DNA from: Pseudomonas fluorescens Q2-87
GTDB lineage: Bacteria; Pseudomonadota; Gammaproteobacteria; Pseudomonadales; Pseudomonadaceae
Assembly: GCF_000281895.1 (NCBI RefSeq)
Contig: NZ_CM001558.1
Span: 3,476,556 to 3,540,555 of the forward strand
DNA length: 64,000 nt
Direction of reading: 5' to 3'
In this document: piece by piece, positions 32,141 through 43,800 of the stretch
Numbering within the stretch: position 1 is the first letter of the stretch
Layout of the letters: every line of letters begins with the position of its first letter
Made by a program: the position numbers and the translations under genes
Notes under the pieces: model-generated
Database searches by the model: none
Told to the model about the DNA's origin: nothing
Seen by the model: the letters and a program-made list of their open reading frames with translations, nothing else

Positions 32141-34714
32141 ATGATTGAAGATACTGGCAATGACTCAACCGTTCTTACCCCGGGTTCGTCTACCCGAAGC
32201 TTCACCCGTCGTACCCTGCCGGCCATCATGTTCCTGCTGTTCGCCATGTCCGCACTGGCAATCGCCGTACTGCTCAACATTACCCAGGCGCAGGATCAGC
32301 GCGCCCGTGAACAGAGCCTGTTTTTTGCCCAGCGGGCCATTGACGGCATCCGGACCGGTATCGGCCGGGATTTGAACGACTACTCCAAATGGAGCGACGC
32401 CTACCGGCACCTGCACGTAAAGGTGGACAAGACGTGGGCCTATGATGAGGAAAACGTCGGCAGTAGCGTTTATTCGCTTTATGGCTATCAGGCCGTGTTC
32501 GTCATTTCCCCGGCAGGCAAGACCGTCTATTCCGTCATTGACGGCCAGATGAGTGATACCGATGCCGGCACATGGTTGGCCGGCGACCTGAAGGCGTTGA
32601 GGAAAAAGGCCAGCACCCCGGACAAGCGCGATGAGGTGATTGTCGAGCTGCTGCATCACGGCGATGCGCCAGCATTCGTTGCCGCCTCCGCCATCTCCAC
32701 CGGCACGGACAACAGCGTGCGCGAAATACCCGGCCCCCCCAGCCTGATGCTTTTCGTCAAAGTCCTCGACCCTGGATCCCTGCAAAACCTGGCAAGGGAC
32801 TTTGTCCTGCCCGAGGCCCATATCGCCAGAACGCCAGGCCCGGATGAGACCGCCCAATGGGTCCTTGATCCGTTAAGCCAGGAAGCCCTGGCATGGCGCC
32901 CCTTGACCCCTGGCCAGGACCTGCGCAAGGTTCTGCTGCCGTTGCTGGTCGTGGCACTGCTGATCCTGGGAATCCTGGCGCTGTTGGTGTTGCGCCATGC
33001 CCTGGCCATGCTGCGCGAGCAGGAACGCCAGTATGCCAGCGTCCTCGCCCACCGAAAGGCGCTGGAGCGCAGTGAGGAACGTTTCCGGGACATCGCCGAG
33101 GTGTCTTCTGACTGGTTGTGGGAAGTCGACTCGAACGGCGCACTGACTTATCTGTCGGAACGTTTTGAACAGGTGACCGGGTTCGCCCCCCGGGAGTGGC
33201 TGGGCAAGCCCCTGCACCGGCTGTTGCACCCCCACGGCGGATCGATTTCGATCGCCCAATGGCTGCTCGGCGGTGCCAACAGCGGCGCCTCGGTACCGCT
33301 GTTGTGCGAGTACACCGCGCGCAACCAACGTGTGCGCACCTGCAAACTTTCCGTGCGGGCCATTGATGCCGGCACCCTGGGCTTTCGTGGCACCGCCACC
33401 GACATCACCGACGAGCTGCGGGCACTGGCCCAGATCAAGCACCTTTCCCTCCACGACCCGCTGACCGGGCTGGCTAACCGCAATCGTTTGTTCGATTGCC
33501 TCAGCGAACACCTGGACCCGGCCAATGGTGCGCCCTTGGCGCTGTTGAACCTGGACATGGACCGGTTCAAGCCAGTCAATGACTCCCTGGGGCACGCCGT
33601 GGGCGATAAGGTGCTGAAGGAAGTGGCCCATATTCTTCAACAAAACGTGCGCGGCACCGACCTGGTGGCCCGCCTGGGCGGTGATGAGTTTGTCATTGTC
33701 ATGCCCAACCCCGGCAGTGCGCAGGACCTTGATCAACTCTGTGCACGCCTGATCGACTGTATGCAACGGCCCATGCACCTGGACGGTAATACTTTGTACC
33801 TGGGGATGAGCATCGGCGTTGCCTGGTCGCAGCCGGGCGAGACACGGGCAGACGAGCTGTTGCGCCACGCCGACATCGCCTTGTACGCGGCCAAGGCGGC
33901 AGGCCGTAATACCTGGCGCGTGTACGTGGAGGCCATGGGAGACCTGGCCCGCGACCGTCGGCGATATGAGCAGCAACTGCGCGATGCCATGCAAGGCGAC
34001 CAACTCGAGCTGCGCTACTTGCCGCGCTTCGACATGAATGCCGAGCAATTGCACGGCTTTGAAGCCCAGACCTTCTGGCATCATCCGGAGAAAGGGGAAC
34101 TGGGCGGCTCTGACTTTATCCCGGTCGCCGAAGCGTCGGGCCAGTTGGAAGAGCTGGGGGCCTGGATGCTGATCAACGTCTGCGAAGAAGCGGCGACTTG
34201 GCCGCCAGCCGTCAGCGTCTCCGTCGCCGTGTCGCCCAAATGGTTCAACAGCAGCTTTCTGCTCAACCAGGTGCAAACGGCCCTCCAGGCGAGCGACCTG
34301 GCGCCTCATCGCCTGACATTGGAAGTCGCCGAAGGCGTCCTGCTGTCCGACCACCAGACCGTCGCCACGACGCTCCATGCGCTCAAGGACCTTGGCGTGC
34401 GAATCAACATCGACAAGTTCGGCACCAGCATCGCGTCCCTGCGGGAAGTATTGAACCAGCCGTTCGATGGCATTCGCTTCGATCGCAACATCCTCTCGCA
34501 ACTGGGCCTGGAGCATGACCACGAAGGCGTCCTGGCGATGATCCGCCTGAGCCGCAGCGTAGGGCTGATGGTCACCGCCGAAGGCATCGAGAATGCCCGC
34601 CAATTCAGCCAACTGCGCAGCGTCGCGTGCGACCATGTACAAGGCCCCTACTTCGGCTCCGCACTGCCCCGCTCGGAAATGGCGTCGTTCTTCACGACAC
34701 CGCGCTGGCTATAG
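32141..34714 (+). CDS. Membrane CHASE4-PAS-GGDEF-EAL protein, EAL domain degenerate
   Basis: An 857-residue c-di-GMP protein. Two membrane segments (about residues 25-48 and 265-290) flank a periplasmic CHASE4-like sensor (DLNDYSKWSDAYRHL). A PAS domain (about 310-425), GGDEF (about 435-600) and EAL (about 615-855) follow. The GGDEF motif is intact at 513-517 and an inhibitory RxxD site sits at 504-507. The EAL half lacks key residues: EAQ at 641-643 for EAL, Ala696 for the metal asparagine, and DKFG at 758-761 for DDFG. So it is probably a diguanylate cyclase with a non-catalytic EAL domain. The gene stands alone. The ribosome-binding site is weak. Confidence 0.88.
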   Translation: MIEDTGNDSTVLTPGSSTRSFTRRTLPAIMFLLFAMSALAIAVLLNITQAQDQRAREQSLFFAQRAIDGIRTGIGRDLNDYSKWSDAYRHLHVKVDKTWAYDEENVGSSVYSLYGYQAVFVISPAGKTVYSVIDGQMSDTDAGTWLAGDLKALRKKASTPDKRDEVIVELLHHGDAPAFVAASAISTGTDNSVREIPGPPSLMLFVKVLDPGSLQNLARDFVLPEAHIARTPGPDETAQWVLDPLSQEALAWRPLTPGQDLRKVLLPLLVVALLILGILALLVLRHALAMLREQERQYASVLAHRKALERSEERFRDIAEVSSDWLWEVDSNGALTYLSERFEQVTGFAPREWLGKPLHRLLHPHGGSISIAQWLLGGANSGASVPLLCEYTARNQRVRTCKLSVRAIDAGTLGFRGTATDITDELRALAQIKHLSLHDPLTGLANRNRLFDCLSEHLDPANGAPLALLNLDMDRFKPVNDSLGHAVGDKVLKEVAHILQQNVRGTDLVARLGGDEFVIVMPNPGSAQDLDQLCARLIDCMQRPMHLDGNTLYLGMSIGVAWSQPGETRADELLRHADIALYAAKAAGRNTWRVYVEAMGDLARDRRRYEQQLRDAMQGDQLELRYLPRFDMNAEQLHGFEAQTFWHHPEKGELGGSDFIPVAEASGQLEELGAWMLINVCEEAATWPPAVSVSVAVSPKWFNSSFLLNQVQTALQASDLAPHRLTLEVAEGVLLSDHQTVATTLHALKDLGVRINIDKFGTSIASLREVLNQPFDGIRFDRNILSQLGLEHDHEGVLAMIRLSRSVGLMVTAEGIENARQFSQLRSVACDHVQGPYFGSALPRSEMASFFTTPRWL

Positions 34715-34724
34715 ACTCGACACC

Positions 34725-34742
34725 TTGTGGCTTGCTCGCGAA
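34725..34742. repeat. REP remnant
   Basis: TTGTGGCTTGCTCGCGAA is the GTGGGAGCGGGCTTGCTCGCGAA arm with its middle missing. It is the only element in the 105-bp gap between converging genes. A 10-bp tandem repeat (GAGTCAACC units) follows at about 34773-34793. Confidence 0.5.
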
Positions 34743-34819
34743 GGCGTCGGCACAGCCAGCACCATTGCCAACCGAGTCAACCGAGTCAACCGTGCAAGCA
34801 AGCCCTTTCACTGCAAACG

Positions 34820-37800
34820 CTACAAACTCAACCGCCCCCGCTCTTCCTCGGTCAATCGCTGCCGTGTCTGTTCATCCAAGGGGCCGGCACCGAGGACCTG
34901 GACCGGGCTGGCCGGGTCGTAGGTCCGGGGGGCTTCGCGGCTGGCACCGTCGCGGGACGGGGCCAGTTGCTCGGAGCCGAAGCTCACCACTTGCACGGTA
35001 AATACCGACGCCTGGTTCTGCCGCGCCGCGTTCTGCTGCTGGCGCGCCACATCTTCGGCCGCCTGGGTGGCCGAGGTCGCTGCCGAGCTGGCGGAGGTGA
35101 TCGCACCGGTGTTCACCGAAGCTGCCAGCGGCACGCCGGAGGACTTGCCCTGGGTCTGGATGTTGGCCGCGTTCACCACCGTCAATGCCGCGATGTTGAC
35201 GTTGCCCGACACCCGGATCCCCGCCTCGCCCGCATCGATGGTGCCCAACGGCGCGATCAGGTCGATATCCCCCGGCGCCACTTCGGCAATGGGATTGAGG
35301 GTGGCGATACCCGCCCCGGTGCTCGGCACCAACGGCGACAGCGTCACGTTGCCCCAGGTGTCGTACAAGCGCTTGGGCGGCGTATACACCACGGTGGTCT
35401 TCGAACCCCGGCCGGCGTTGATATCGCCCTGGGCCGACCAGCCGAGGATCGAGCCGCCAAAAGTGGTCATGATCCGGCTCTGCCCCAGCAGGATGCTATT
35501 CTGCGCATACAACTGGATATCGCCCTCACCCTGGGTGATGACGCCTGCGGTGGACGGCGGCGCGTTGCCCTCGATGCCGAATGTTTGCCCGCCGCCCGGG
35601 GTCAGCATCTGGATACTGCCGCCGAAATCGGTGTGCACCCCCGCCCCGCCGAACATCGTGATGTCGCCCTTGTAGGTGATCGGATTGCCCGCCACGTCCT
35701 TGGTCGGGAACAACAACTCGATAGCCTCACGGCCCCGCAGGTAACTGCCCTGGCGCACGCCACCCACTTCGTTGTACTCACGACCACCGGCCTTGAGCTC
35801 GGCGAAGTACACGTCGCGGGCAAACACCCGCTGCTGCTCGGCCGGCAGTGCCGCGAAGTAGCTGCGGGCCTGCTCGCTGTCGCCGCTGAAGCCGAAGCGT
35901 TTCTCCAGCCAATCCACCAATTCGGTTTCATAGGTCTTGGCGACCTTGCCGTCCTGGTTCGCCAGCGGCACACCGGCCAGGGCCTGGTTCGCCGGGTCCA
36001 GGTAGGCCTTGACGAAGCGCTCGTAATCCGCGCCGTTGAGGCCCGCGCCAGCTTGCAGCACCAGGCTCGCGCCAGGGCGCGAATCTCCCGGCACCACGGC
36101 GCCGAGGCTGGTGATGCTGACCTTGTCGTCCATCAGGATATTGCGCCCGGCGGTGATTTCCAGCAGGCCGGGACCGGCGACATTGAAGTTGCTGTAGAGG
36201 ATGTCGCGCCCGGCTGACACGATGGAAATGTCGGTGGGGTTGTTGTGGATGAAGAGGTTGCCGGCGCTGGTGTACTGCCCCGTGACAGACTCACCACCCT
36301 GGCCGCCACTCAGCGGTGTTCCGCTGCTGACGATGTCCCGCCCGGCCATCATCCACACCGACCCGGTTCCTTCGTAATAAGTCTGGCCGAATCGGCTGTC
36401 ATTCAGGGTGGTAAACGTCATCGTCCGCCCGCTATTGACGGCCAGCAAGTCGCCCTTGAGCGCATAGAAACGGGCAGGATCGGTGTTGCTCGCCCATTCG
36501 TCGGACGCGCTGCTGCTATCAAAAGCAAACAACGGCAATGTATTTGCGCCTATAGAGACACGATTGGCATCGGCGGAGAGATTACTGACCACCACAGCGT
36601 TATCGACAAGCCCCATGAAGGCCGGCCGAAATGGTGTGGCCACGGCCGTGGACGAGGCACCAGAGCGACTGACCGTCAGGTCACCGCCATAGATGGAGTC
36701 ACCAGCGAGGAACTGCAACTCGCTGTTGATGCCGGGGGCAAGCAGCAAGGCTGAGCGATAGCCGTTACTGGAGTTACCGGAGCCTGCGACCTTGGCCTGA
36801 CCGTAGTAAAGACTGCCACTGGCCGCAACGGCCTGCAGAATCGATGGGTAGACTACCGCCAAGTCCGTCTCGCCCCCAGACATCAGCGGCGTCAGATTGC
36901 CCCCCGATGACCAGAGATCAATCGCAGTATTAGCCGTCCACAACGAAAACCAGCTCACGCCCGAGCCGTTAGTCGCACCATTTTTGAAGGGCGACACGCT
37001 CATCATCGGCACCCGGCCCGGGTCGGCAACGTCCATCACGACCAAGTCGCCCAACGTACGCAGATCGAAGGTAGCATCACCAGGCATGAGGGTCAGTCCA
37101 CCGGTTGCAGATCCTCGTGTGGACTTGAAGGAGTCGTAGGCCCGTGTTTCTCCAGGGGATTGCACAGGGGCACTGTTGCCGTAGAGCAGGTCGATACGAC
37201 CAATGGCACCACCATCGATTTGGGCGTGTCCTCGCAAATTGATGACCGCGCCGTTGAGATGCCCCATGGTGAACGAGCTCTCGGGATTCAAAACACCACC
37301 CACACGCAGGTTGAGATCGCCACCGCCGGTCAATTGCAGGCTGCCATCAGAGCCCACACGTCCGGTGCTGCCCACCGCCAACAGCAGCCCCTGGCTACGA
37401 GGGTTGATGTTTGAGTTGAAGTCGTTACCGGCGAGCCGGTTCAACACCCCCGCGTCACCCTTCACCTGTACATCCAGATCACCGCCACCCAAAGTCCCGA
37501 ACCCGGTGAAAGCGGCCATTTGATCAGCGCCACCCGACACCGTCGACGCGGTATGACTACCGAAGTTGATCCACCAGGCGGTCGGCTGGCTGCTCGCTGA
37601 ATCACCATTGCCCTGGCGCCAGAGCCAATTGCCTACATTGGCCGAATCCTGGCCCATGTCGGTAGGGTTCGGTCGCCCGCTAGAGTTGACAGGCGCGGTC
37701 AGGTTGCCACTGAGGTCACCGCCGACCTTGAGCAACAGGTTACCGCCCGCGTCCGGATACCAGGCGCGATAGAGACTTTCAGTGCCGCCATCGACTAGCT

Positions 37801-40800
37801 TTTCGTTACTGCCATCCTCGTCGGTGAGCACCTTGCCGTTGGCGCCCAGGGCCTTGGGCTGGTTGTAGGGATCGCCTGGGAACGTCGGTGCCGACGAGGT
37901 TCCGGCGGTGTAGATGCCGAACAACGAATCCATGCGCAGGCTGCCACCGCTGAGCAGTTCCAGGTCGCCGGTGCCGGTGCGGATGACGCTCGGACGGACA
38001 CTGCCGGCAACCGCTTCATACTCCACGTCTGCGGGGGCACAGACACTCGGCGCCGCGTCGCAGAGTGACTGAACCGAATCAAACTGGAAAAACTGCGCAG
38101 CGGCCTGGCTGATCAGCTCGCCGGCCTTGACCTCAAAGCCGGAACCTGCCAATTCCTCCTCCGCGGCCTTGGTCCATCTGTAAGAAGCTTGAAGCGCGCA
38201 AATACCAGCGAAATCCGCACAGAACGCGTCAACCGAGTCGTAGCCAAAATTGCTCACGATTGTCAGGTCGACGGTTTGTCCGAGCGCTACCGTGAACCCC
38301 GCGCCCGCCAGCTCATCGACCCCTAGTTGAGTCCACTGATAGGTGCCCTTGGCCGGCACGGATTTGCCAAACATGCCGTAGTGGCTATCGGCAAGACGCA
38401 AGTCGCCTTGTACCGGATCGGGCTGGACGATCCGGCTGTCCGCCGCCGTCGTATCGGCCCCGGCCACCAGCCGCAGCGACCAGGATTGCGAACCCTCGGC
38501 GAGCATCGGGGCGATAGCCCACATGCGGCCATCGCTGCCGGCGATTTCCGGACGTAGCTGGATCGACTCGACGCCATTGGGCAACTTCACATCGGTGCCG
38601 GACGGGATCAGCGAACCGCGGTTCAACGCCAGGCTGCCATCCAGCTTGAGGATATTGCTCTGGGCATTGCTCGCATTCGCCACATTGGGCAGCGCCACGC
38701 CCTTGGGCCAGGTGAAACCGAGCAGTGCGGCGGCACCGCTCAGCACGCTGCCGGCGCCCAACTGCGAGCCGGCTTCGAGGGTCTGGGCCCGGCTCAGCAA
38801 AGTGCCCGCGGCAAACAGCAGGTTGCCGGACGCATCGTGCACCGCTGCCGCCAATACCGTGCCGGCCGGCAGCTCCAAGGGTTGCTCAAGGACTGCGGCC
38901 ACCGGCAGTCGAGTACCCGCCGCCAGGGTCACGCCTTTGATCGGCAAGTCGTAGTTCAGCGTGGTTCCCGCCGGGAACGCCGTACCGTCGGCCAGCGTCA
39001 CGCCGGCACCGGGGACGACGATGTCGCCACCGGTGAAATCGATGCCGGGCAGCAGCATCCAGCCTTTGTCATCTTGGGTGGCGGGCGGCGGAGCGAATCC
39101 GTCGTTGATGCTGCCGTAGATGCTCAGGTCGCCACCGGCGCGCAGGGTCAGCGCACCGGCCTCGCCGGAGCCGTACACAGCAGTTTGCCGGGTGCGCGGG
39201 TTGACACTGGCGTAGCGATAGCCGGACAGGTCCAGGTCACCCTGCACCACCAGGTCGCCGTCGGCCGTGGCGCTGACAATCTCAACGCCGGGCCGCAGGT
39301 GGAACGCATCGGCGTAACGGGCGTTGTCCAGGCCGGCGAGTCTACGTTGCATCAAATCGCTGTTGGCCAGCGCCGCGTTGATGAAGGCGAGGCTATCCTG
39401 GTGCTTGCCATCCAGGTAGGCCTGGTCGATGACCTGATAAGGACGGCCACTGGCCGCCGGATCGCTGCCAAAGGCTGCATCGTTGTACTGCCACATACCA
39501 TTGACGGCGATGGACCGCGCGCCCTGGATATCCAGGTTGCCGCTGGCATCGATGGCGATGTCACCTTGGGTGGCATCCGGGCCGGCGCGCCGGGCATTGA
39601 GCTCCAGGGTGCCGCGAGCGCGACCATCATGCTGCCCCGCAGGCGCCGCGGTGCCATGGCGCAAATCGATGCGCGCGCCGTCGGCCAATGTCAGCACGCC
39701 GCCCCGGGAGGTGAGGTCGACCATGGCGCGGTTCGGTGAGTCGATGATCTTGCCGTAGCTGTCTACACGCAGGCGATTGCCGTGGGCATCGAGCACCGCG
39801 CTGCCGCCCAGGGTCAGGGAGCGCCCGGCGGCGAGTCGGATGCTGCCGACCCGTTCGCCGCTGGCGTCTACCTTGCCATTGACCAACAGGTTTCCATTGT
39901 CGACCGACACGCTGATGGTCGAGGCCTTGAGTTCGTTGCCGATCACCAGGTCGCCCTGCTTGAGCTGGAAGCCACGGGAGCCGAACACCTGCCCGTCGTT
40001 CAAGCGTTGGTTCAAGGCCGCGAACTGCTCGCTGAGGCTGCCGCTGTCGCCCAGGCGCTGGGCCTGGATCTCCACACCGCCGGCCAGGTACGGCATGGCG
40101 GTGCCGCCGGCGTCATATTCGCCCGTGCTGCTGCCGAGAATCCGACCCCGCAAGTCAACGATCCCGGCGGCCTCGTCCAGGGCCACCGCACTGAGCCGGC
40201 CAGCCTGGTTGTTATGGGCCGAGAGGTCGATGCTTGAACCATCCGCCTGGCGGATGTTGCCGTTGCGGCTTTGCAGGATCACCTCACCACCGGCGCTGTA
40301 ACGCGTCACATCGTTGAAGGTGATTGCGCGCCCAGCCAGGTCGATCTGCGCCGCCTCCGTCAGGGTCAGGTCATCCGTCGCGCTGAGGGTGAGCTTGCCG
40401 CTGGGCAGCACCACTGCGCTGGCGAGATTGAGGCTCGCGCCCTTGAGGGACAGCTCGCCCCCTAGCCCGGAGACAGCGCCAGGCTTAGCGGTTGTGCCCG
40501 TTACATTGACCACGCCGCCTGCAGTAATGCGGTTGACCGATCCGGCTTCACCCGTGAGCAACGGCGTGAGGATATTCAGGTTGCCGCCGCTGTAGACGTA
40601 GCCTGTTTTTGCGTCATAGGCGCCCTGGCTTTGATACACCGCCAGGCTGCCCTTGTGATTGGCGGTCAGGCGTTCGCTGGCGCTGAGGTTGACGTTGGCG
40701 AATCCCAGGGCTAGGCGGTCCAGGGTGGTGACCGAGCTGGGCTGGGCGAAGTCACCGTAGCCGAATTCGATGCGCTGGGCCTGGATGTCCAGGCGACCGG

Positions 40801-43800
40801 CACCGGTACCGGCCCCACCGGCAATCACCGAACCCGGCGCGCCGACAGCGCCGTTCCAGATCAGGTTGGTGGTGCGAATGGTCGCCACATCATTGGCGCT
40901 ACCGGCACCATAGATGGCAGGGGTGCTGAGCATCAGATTATTCAGGCGCGACTTGCCTGTTGTCGGGTCATAGGTGTCGAGACTGACAGTGCCGTAGAAG
41001 TTCAGCGCCTGGCTGGCCGACAGTTCGAGGGTTTCCAGGGCCGGAGCACCGTATTCGGTGTCGCCGCGCAACAGGCGATCGAGCACGGTCTGGCTCAGGG
41101 TCAGGCCGGCGGGCAAGACCTGCCGCGTCGCCGCATTGCTCAGGGCCTGGGCGGTGCCGACGTTGATGTTGCTCAGGGCCAGGGTCAGGTGACGAGTGCC
41201 GTAACGCACCTGATCGTCCAGTTCCAGGCTGCTGCCGGAGGCAGCAACGATGCTGCCTTCGGAGTGAATGCGGGTCACGCCGCTGCACGGGGTCAGGCTA
41301 CACCCACCGATATTGACCGTACCCGTGGTGCCTGACACAGGGGCGAGCACATTGAGCAAGCCATTGGAAGCACCCAGCAAACTGTAGTTCTGGTTCCTTA
41401 CATTCAGGTTATAGATAAAACCGTCAAGCGCATCGTAGGCCGCCTTGCCCCGCCCGATGGTATTGATGGCGGCGCCTTGTTCCACTAATAGTTCGCCGCC
41501 ATCAGCCAGAAGGAATACCTCAGGCGCAGATAAAGTCGCACCTTCACGCAGCGCGACACTGCGGGACACCCGTTGCGGCGTGATGTAATTACCGCCCTGG
41601 CCATAGAGCACCGAAAACTGGCCACCGATCACCTGGCGCGAAGCATTCAACGCATTGAGGCTTTCGGCGTTGAGGGTCACGCCGTCGAAGCCCGCAGTGG
41701 CTCCGCGCCCCTCGGCAACCACTTCCAATGCCGCGCCGTTGCTGCCCACCACCGAAACAGTACCGCCAAAACCACCTGGCTGAGCCGCGAATTTGCCAAC
41801 GCCGTTAAAAGAAAACGCCTGGTCCCCGGCCCCCTTTGCCATGTTCAGCTTCAGAGTCTTCGCGTCTACCGGCAACAATGCCCGTGGTACGCCCAGGCGC
41901 GCGGCATCGGCCAGGGCAAATTGGGCGTAGCTGGTTTCGTTGTATTGGGAATAACGACGCAGCACATCTCCCGATGTCAGGATGATCTGGCTGGATAAAC
42001 TGTTGCGCTGCCCGGTATTGGCCACCGACAGTACCCCGGCTGTGGTCCACGAACCATTACGCATCTGTAGCGCGGCCGTTGTCGCGCCCGGTCCCGCCAA
42101 GCCATTGACCTCGACCCGGAACGCTCCCGGCAGCAAGGCATAAGTGGACGGCATCAAGGTATAGGTACCAGCCGCCAACCCGGGCACACCGGCACCTATG
42201 GAGACTTGCTGCCCCACTCTCGGATCCACCGCGCCGCCTTCAGGGACGACCGGCGCGTATTGGCTCTGGTTCCCCGGCACGATGGCGTAGACCGGGTTGC
42301 TCGACAGCCCAGGCAAGATGAAACCGCCATTGGCACCAATTTGTACCAGCGGGTTGAAGCGCGCATCGGTGGAACCGCCGCGGCCGGCGATGAAACCAGC
42401 ACCGAGCAAGTCACCTCCACCCGAGAGGTCGAGTACCGAGCCTTCCTGCCCCGTTACCGACTTGCCGCCCAGAATCACGCCGATATCGAGGTCGCCATTG
42501 TCGGAAGGCACCGCGCCTTGCCCCAGCAACACTACCTTCTTGCCAGCGTACGTATAAGTCTGACCGTCAATGGAGCCGCCATACGGCAGGACCAGGCCCA
42601 AGCCACTGACCGATGTCAGGCTGCCCGGCAACAGATCCACCCGAGCGGATATACCCTCTGGACTGTTTGTACCGATTTCAAGCAACCCTAAAGGTGCGCG
42701 GACGATGCCACCTTGTTCAATCTTCGCGCTGCCCAACTGCAAACGACCGAATACGGAATAAGGCACTTGAGGTGCAACCTGGGTAGCACGCCCAATGACT
42801 AGGCTACGCGCCGGGTCATAGAGCTTGATGCCGCTACCCGACTCAGTGCCCCAGCCATACCCCGCCAACACTCGCGCTCCTACTCCGGTCGCTGGGTACA
42901 GTTGCGCAGCCTGCAAGACCATGTCCGAAGGGGTCACCAGTTGAGTGGTGAAGCCTTGAGGCAAACCGTCGCCGGAGAACCCGGCGAGGAATCTCATATC
43001 CCCCCGACTGCTTAAATGAACCCGGTCAAAACCGGCACGCTGCGTCTCGACGCTGCTGCCATCGGCCTGCAACACAGTGCCTTTGCTGCTGAACATCACG
43101 TTGCCCTGCACATCCAGCAGGTCCGCATTGATCGAAAACGCCGCTTTGTTCGCCAGAAGCGATACACCGCCCTCAATCACCGGTCGGGTGTAGTTGTCCA
43201 TATTCGGTTGACGTGCCGCCAGCCCCGATAGCAACACCTGGGAGGCGTTGAGCTGGATTTGGCTGTTGGCTGGCCCGGCGTCATCCATCCCAAAGCTGCG
43301 GGCATACAAGCTCAGGCTTTGGCCAAGGGACAGCGAAACGTTGCCATCGACGCTCAACAACCCATTGCTCAACAGCGTCAGGCTGTCGAAGCCCCCCGAC
43401 TGAACTTGATCCACGCCCAACCGCCCATGACCATAGACCAACGAGTCCGCCGCCGTCCCGGCATTCTCCTCCAGCAAACTTGCTTGAGCGGTTTGCCCCA
43501 GCACCAATTCCCGTACCTTCAGCACTCGATCGCTGACTGCGCCCTTCACGTAATAAGGCGTTTCCAGAGCCACCGACAGCTTGCCTCCCGCCGCCCCAGC
43601 CCCGCCTGAGCGGGCGCTGAATGTGCCGTCCAAGTACAAGCCATTGGCCGACGCCAGGGAGATACTGCCGCCATTGCTCGCTACCGACGTGCTGCCCGGG
43701 CCGGGAATGTCCAACACGGCCTGGCTGCCATCCGCTTGCAGACGCGCCCCCTCGCGCACCGCCACAAACAGTTCGGATGCGGAAGCCGATCCTTTCGCGG

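Noticed and set aside
32873..34642. A 589-codon leftward open frame opposite the GGDEF-EAL gene
   Set aside because: Antisense shadow; the plus strand has complete ordered domains.
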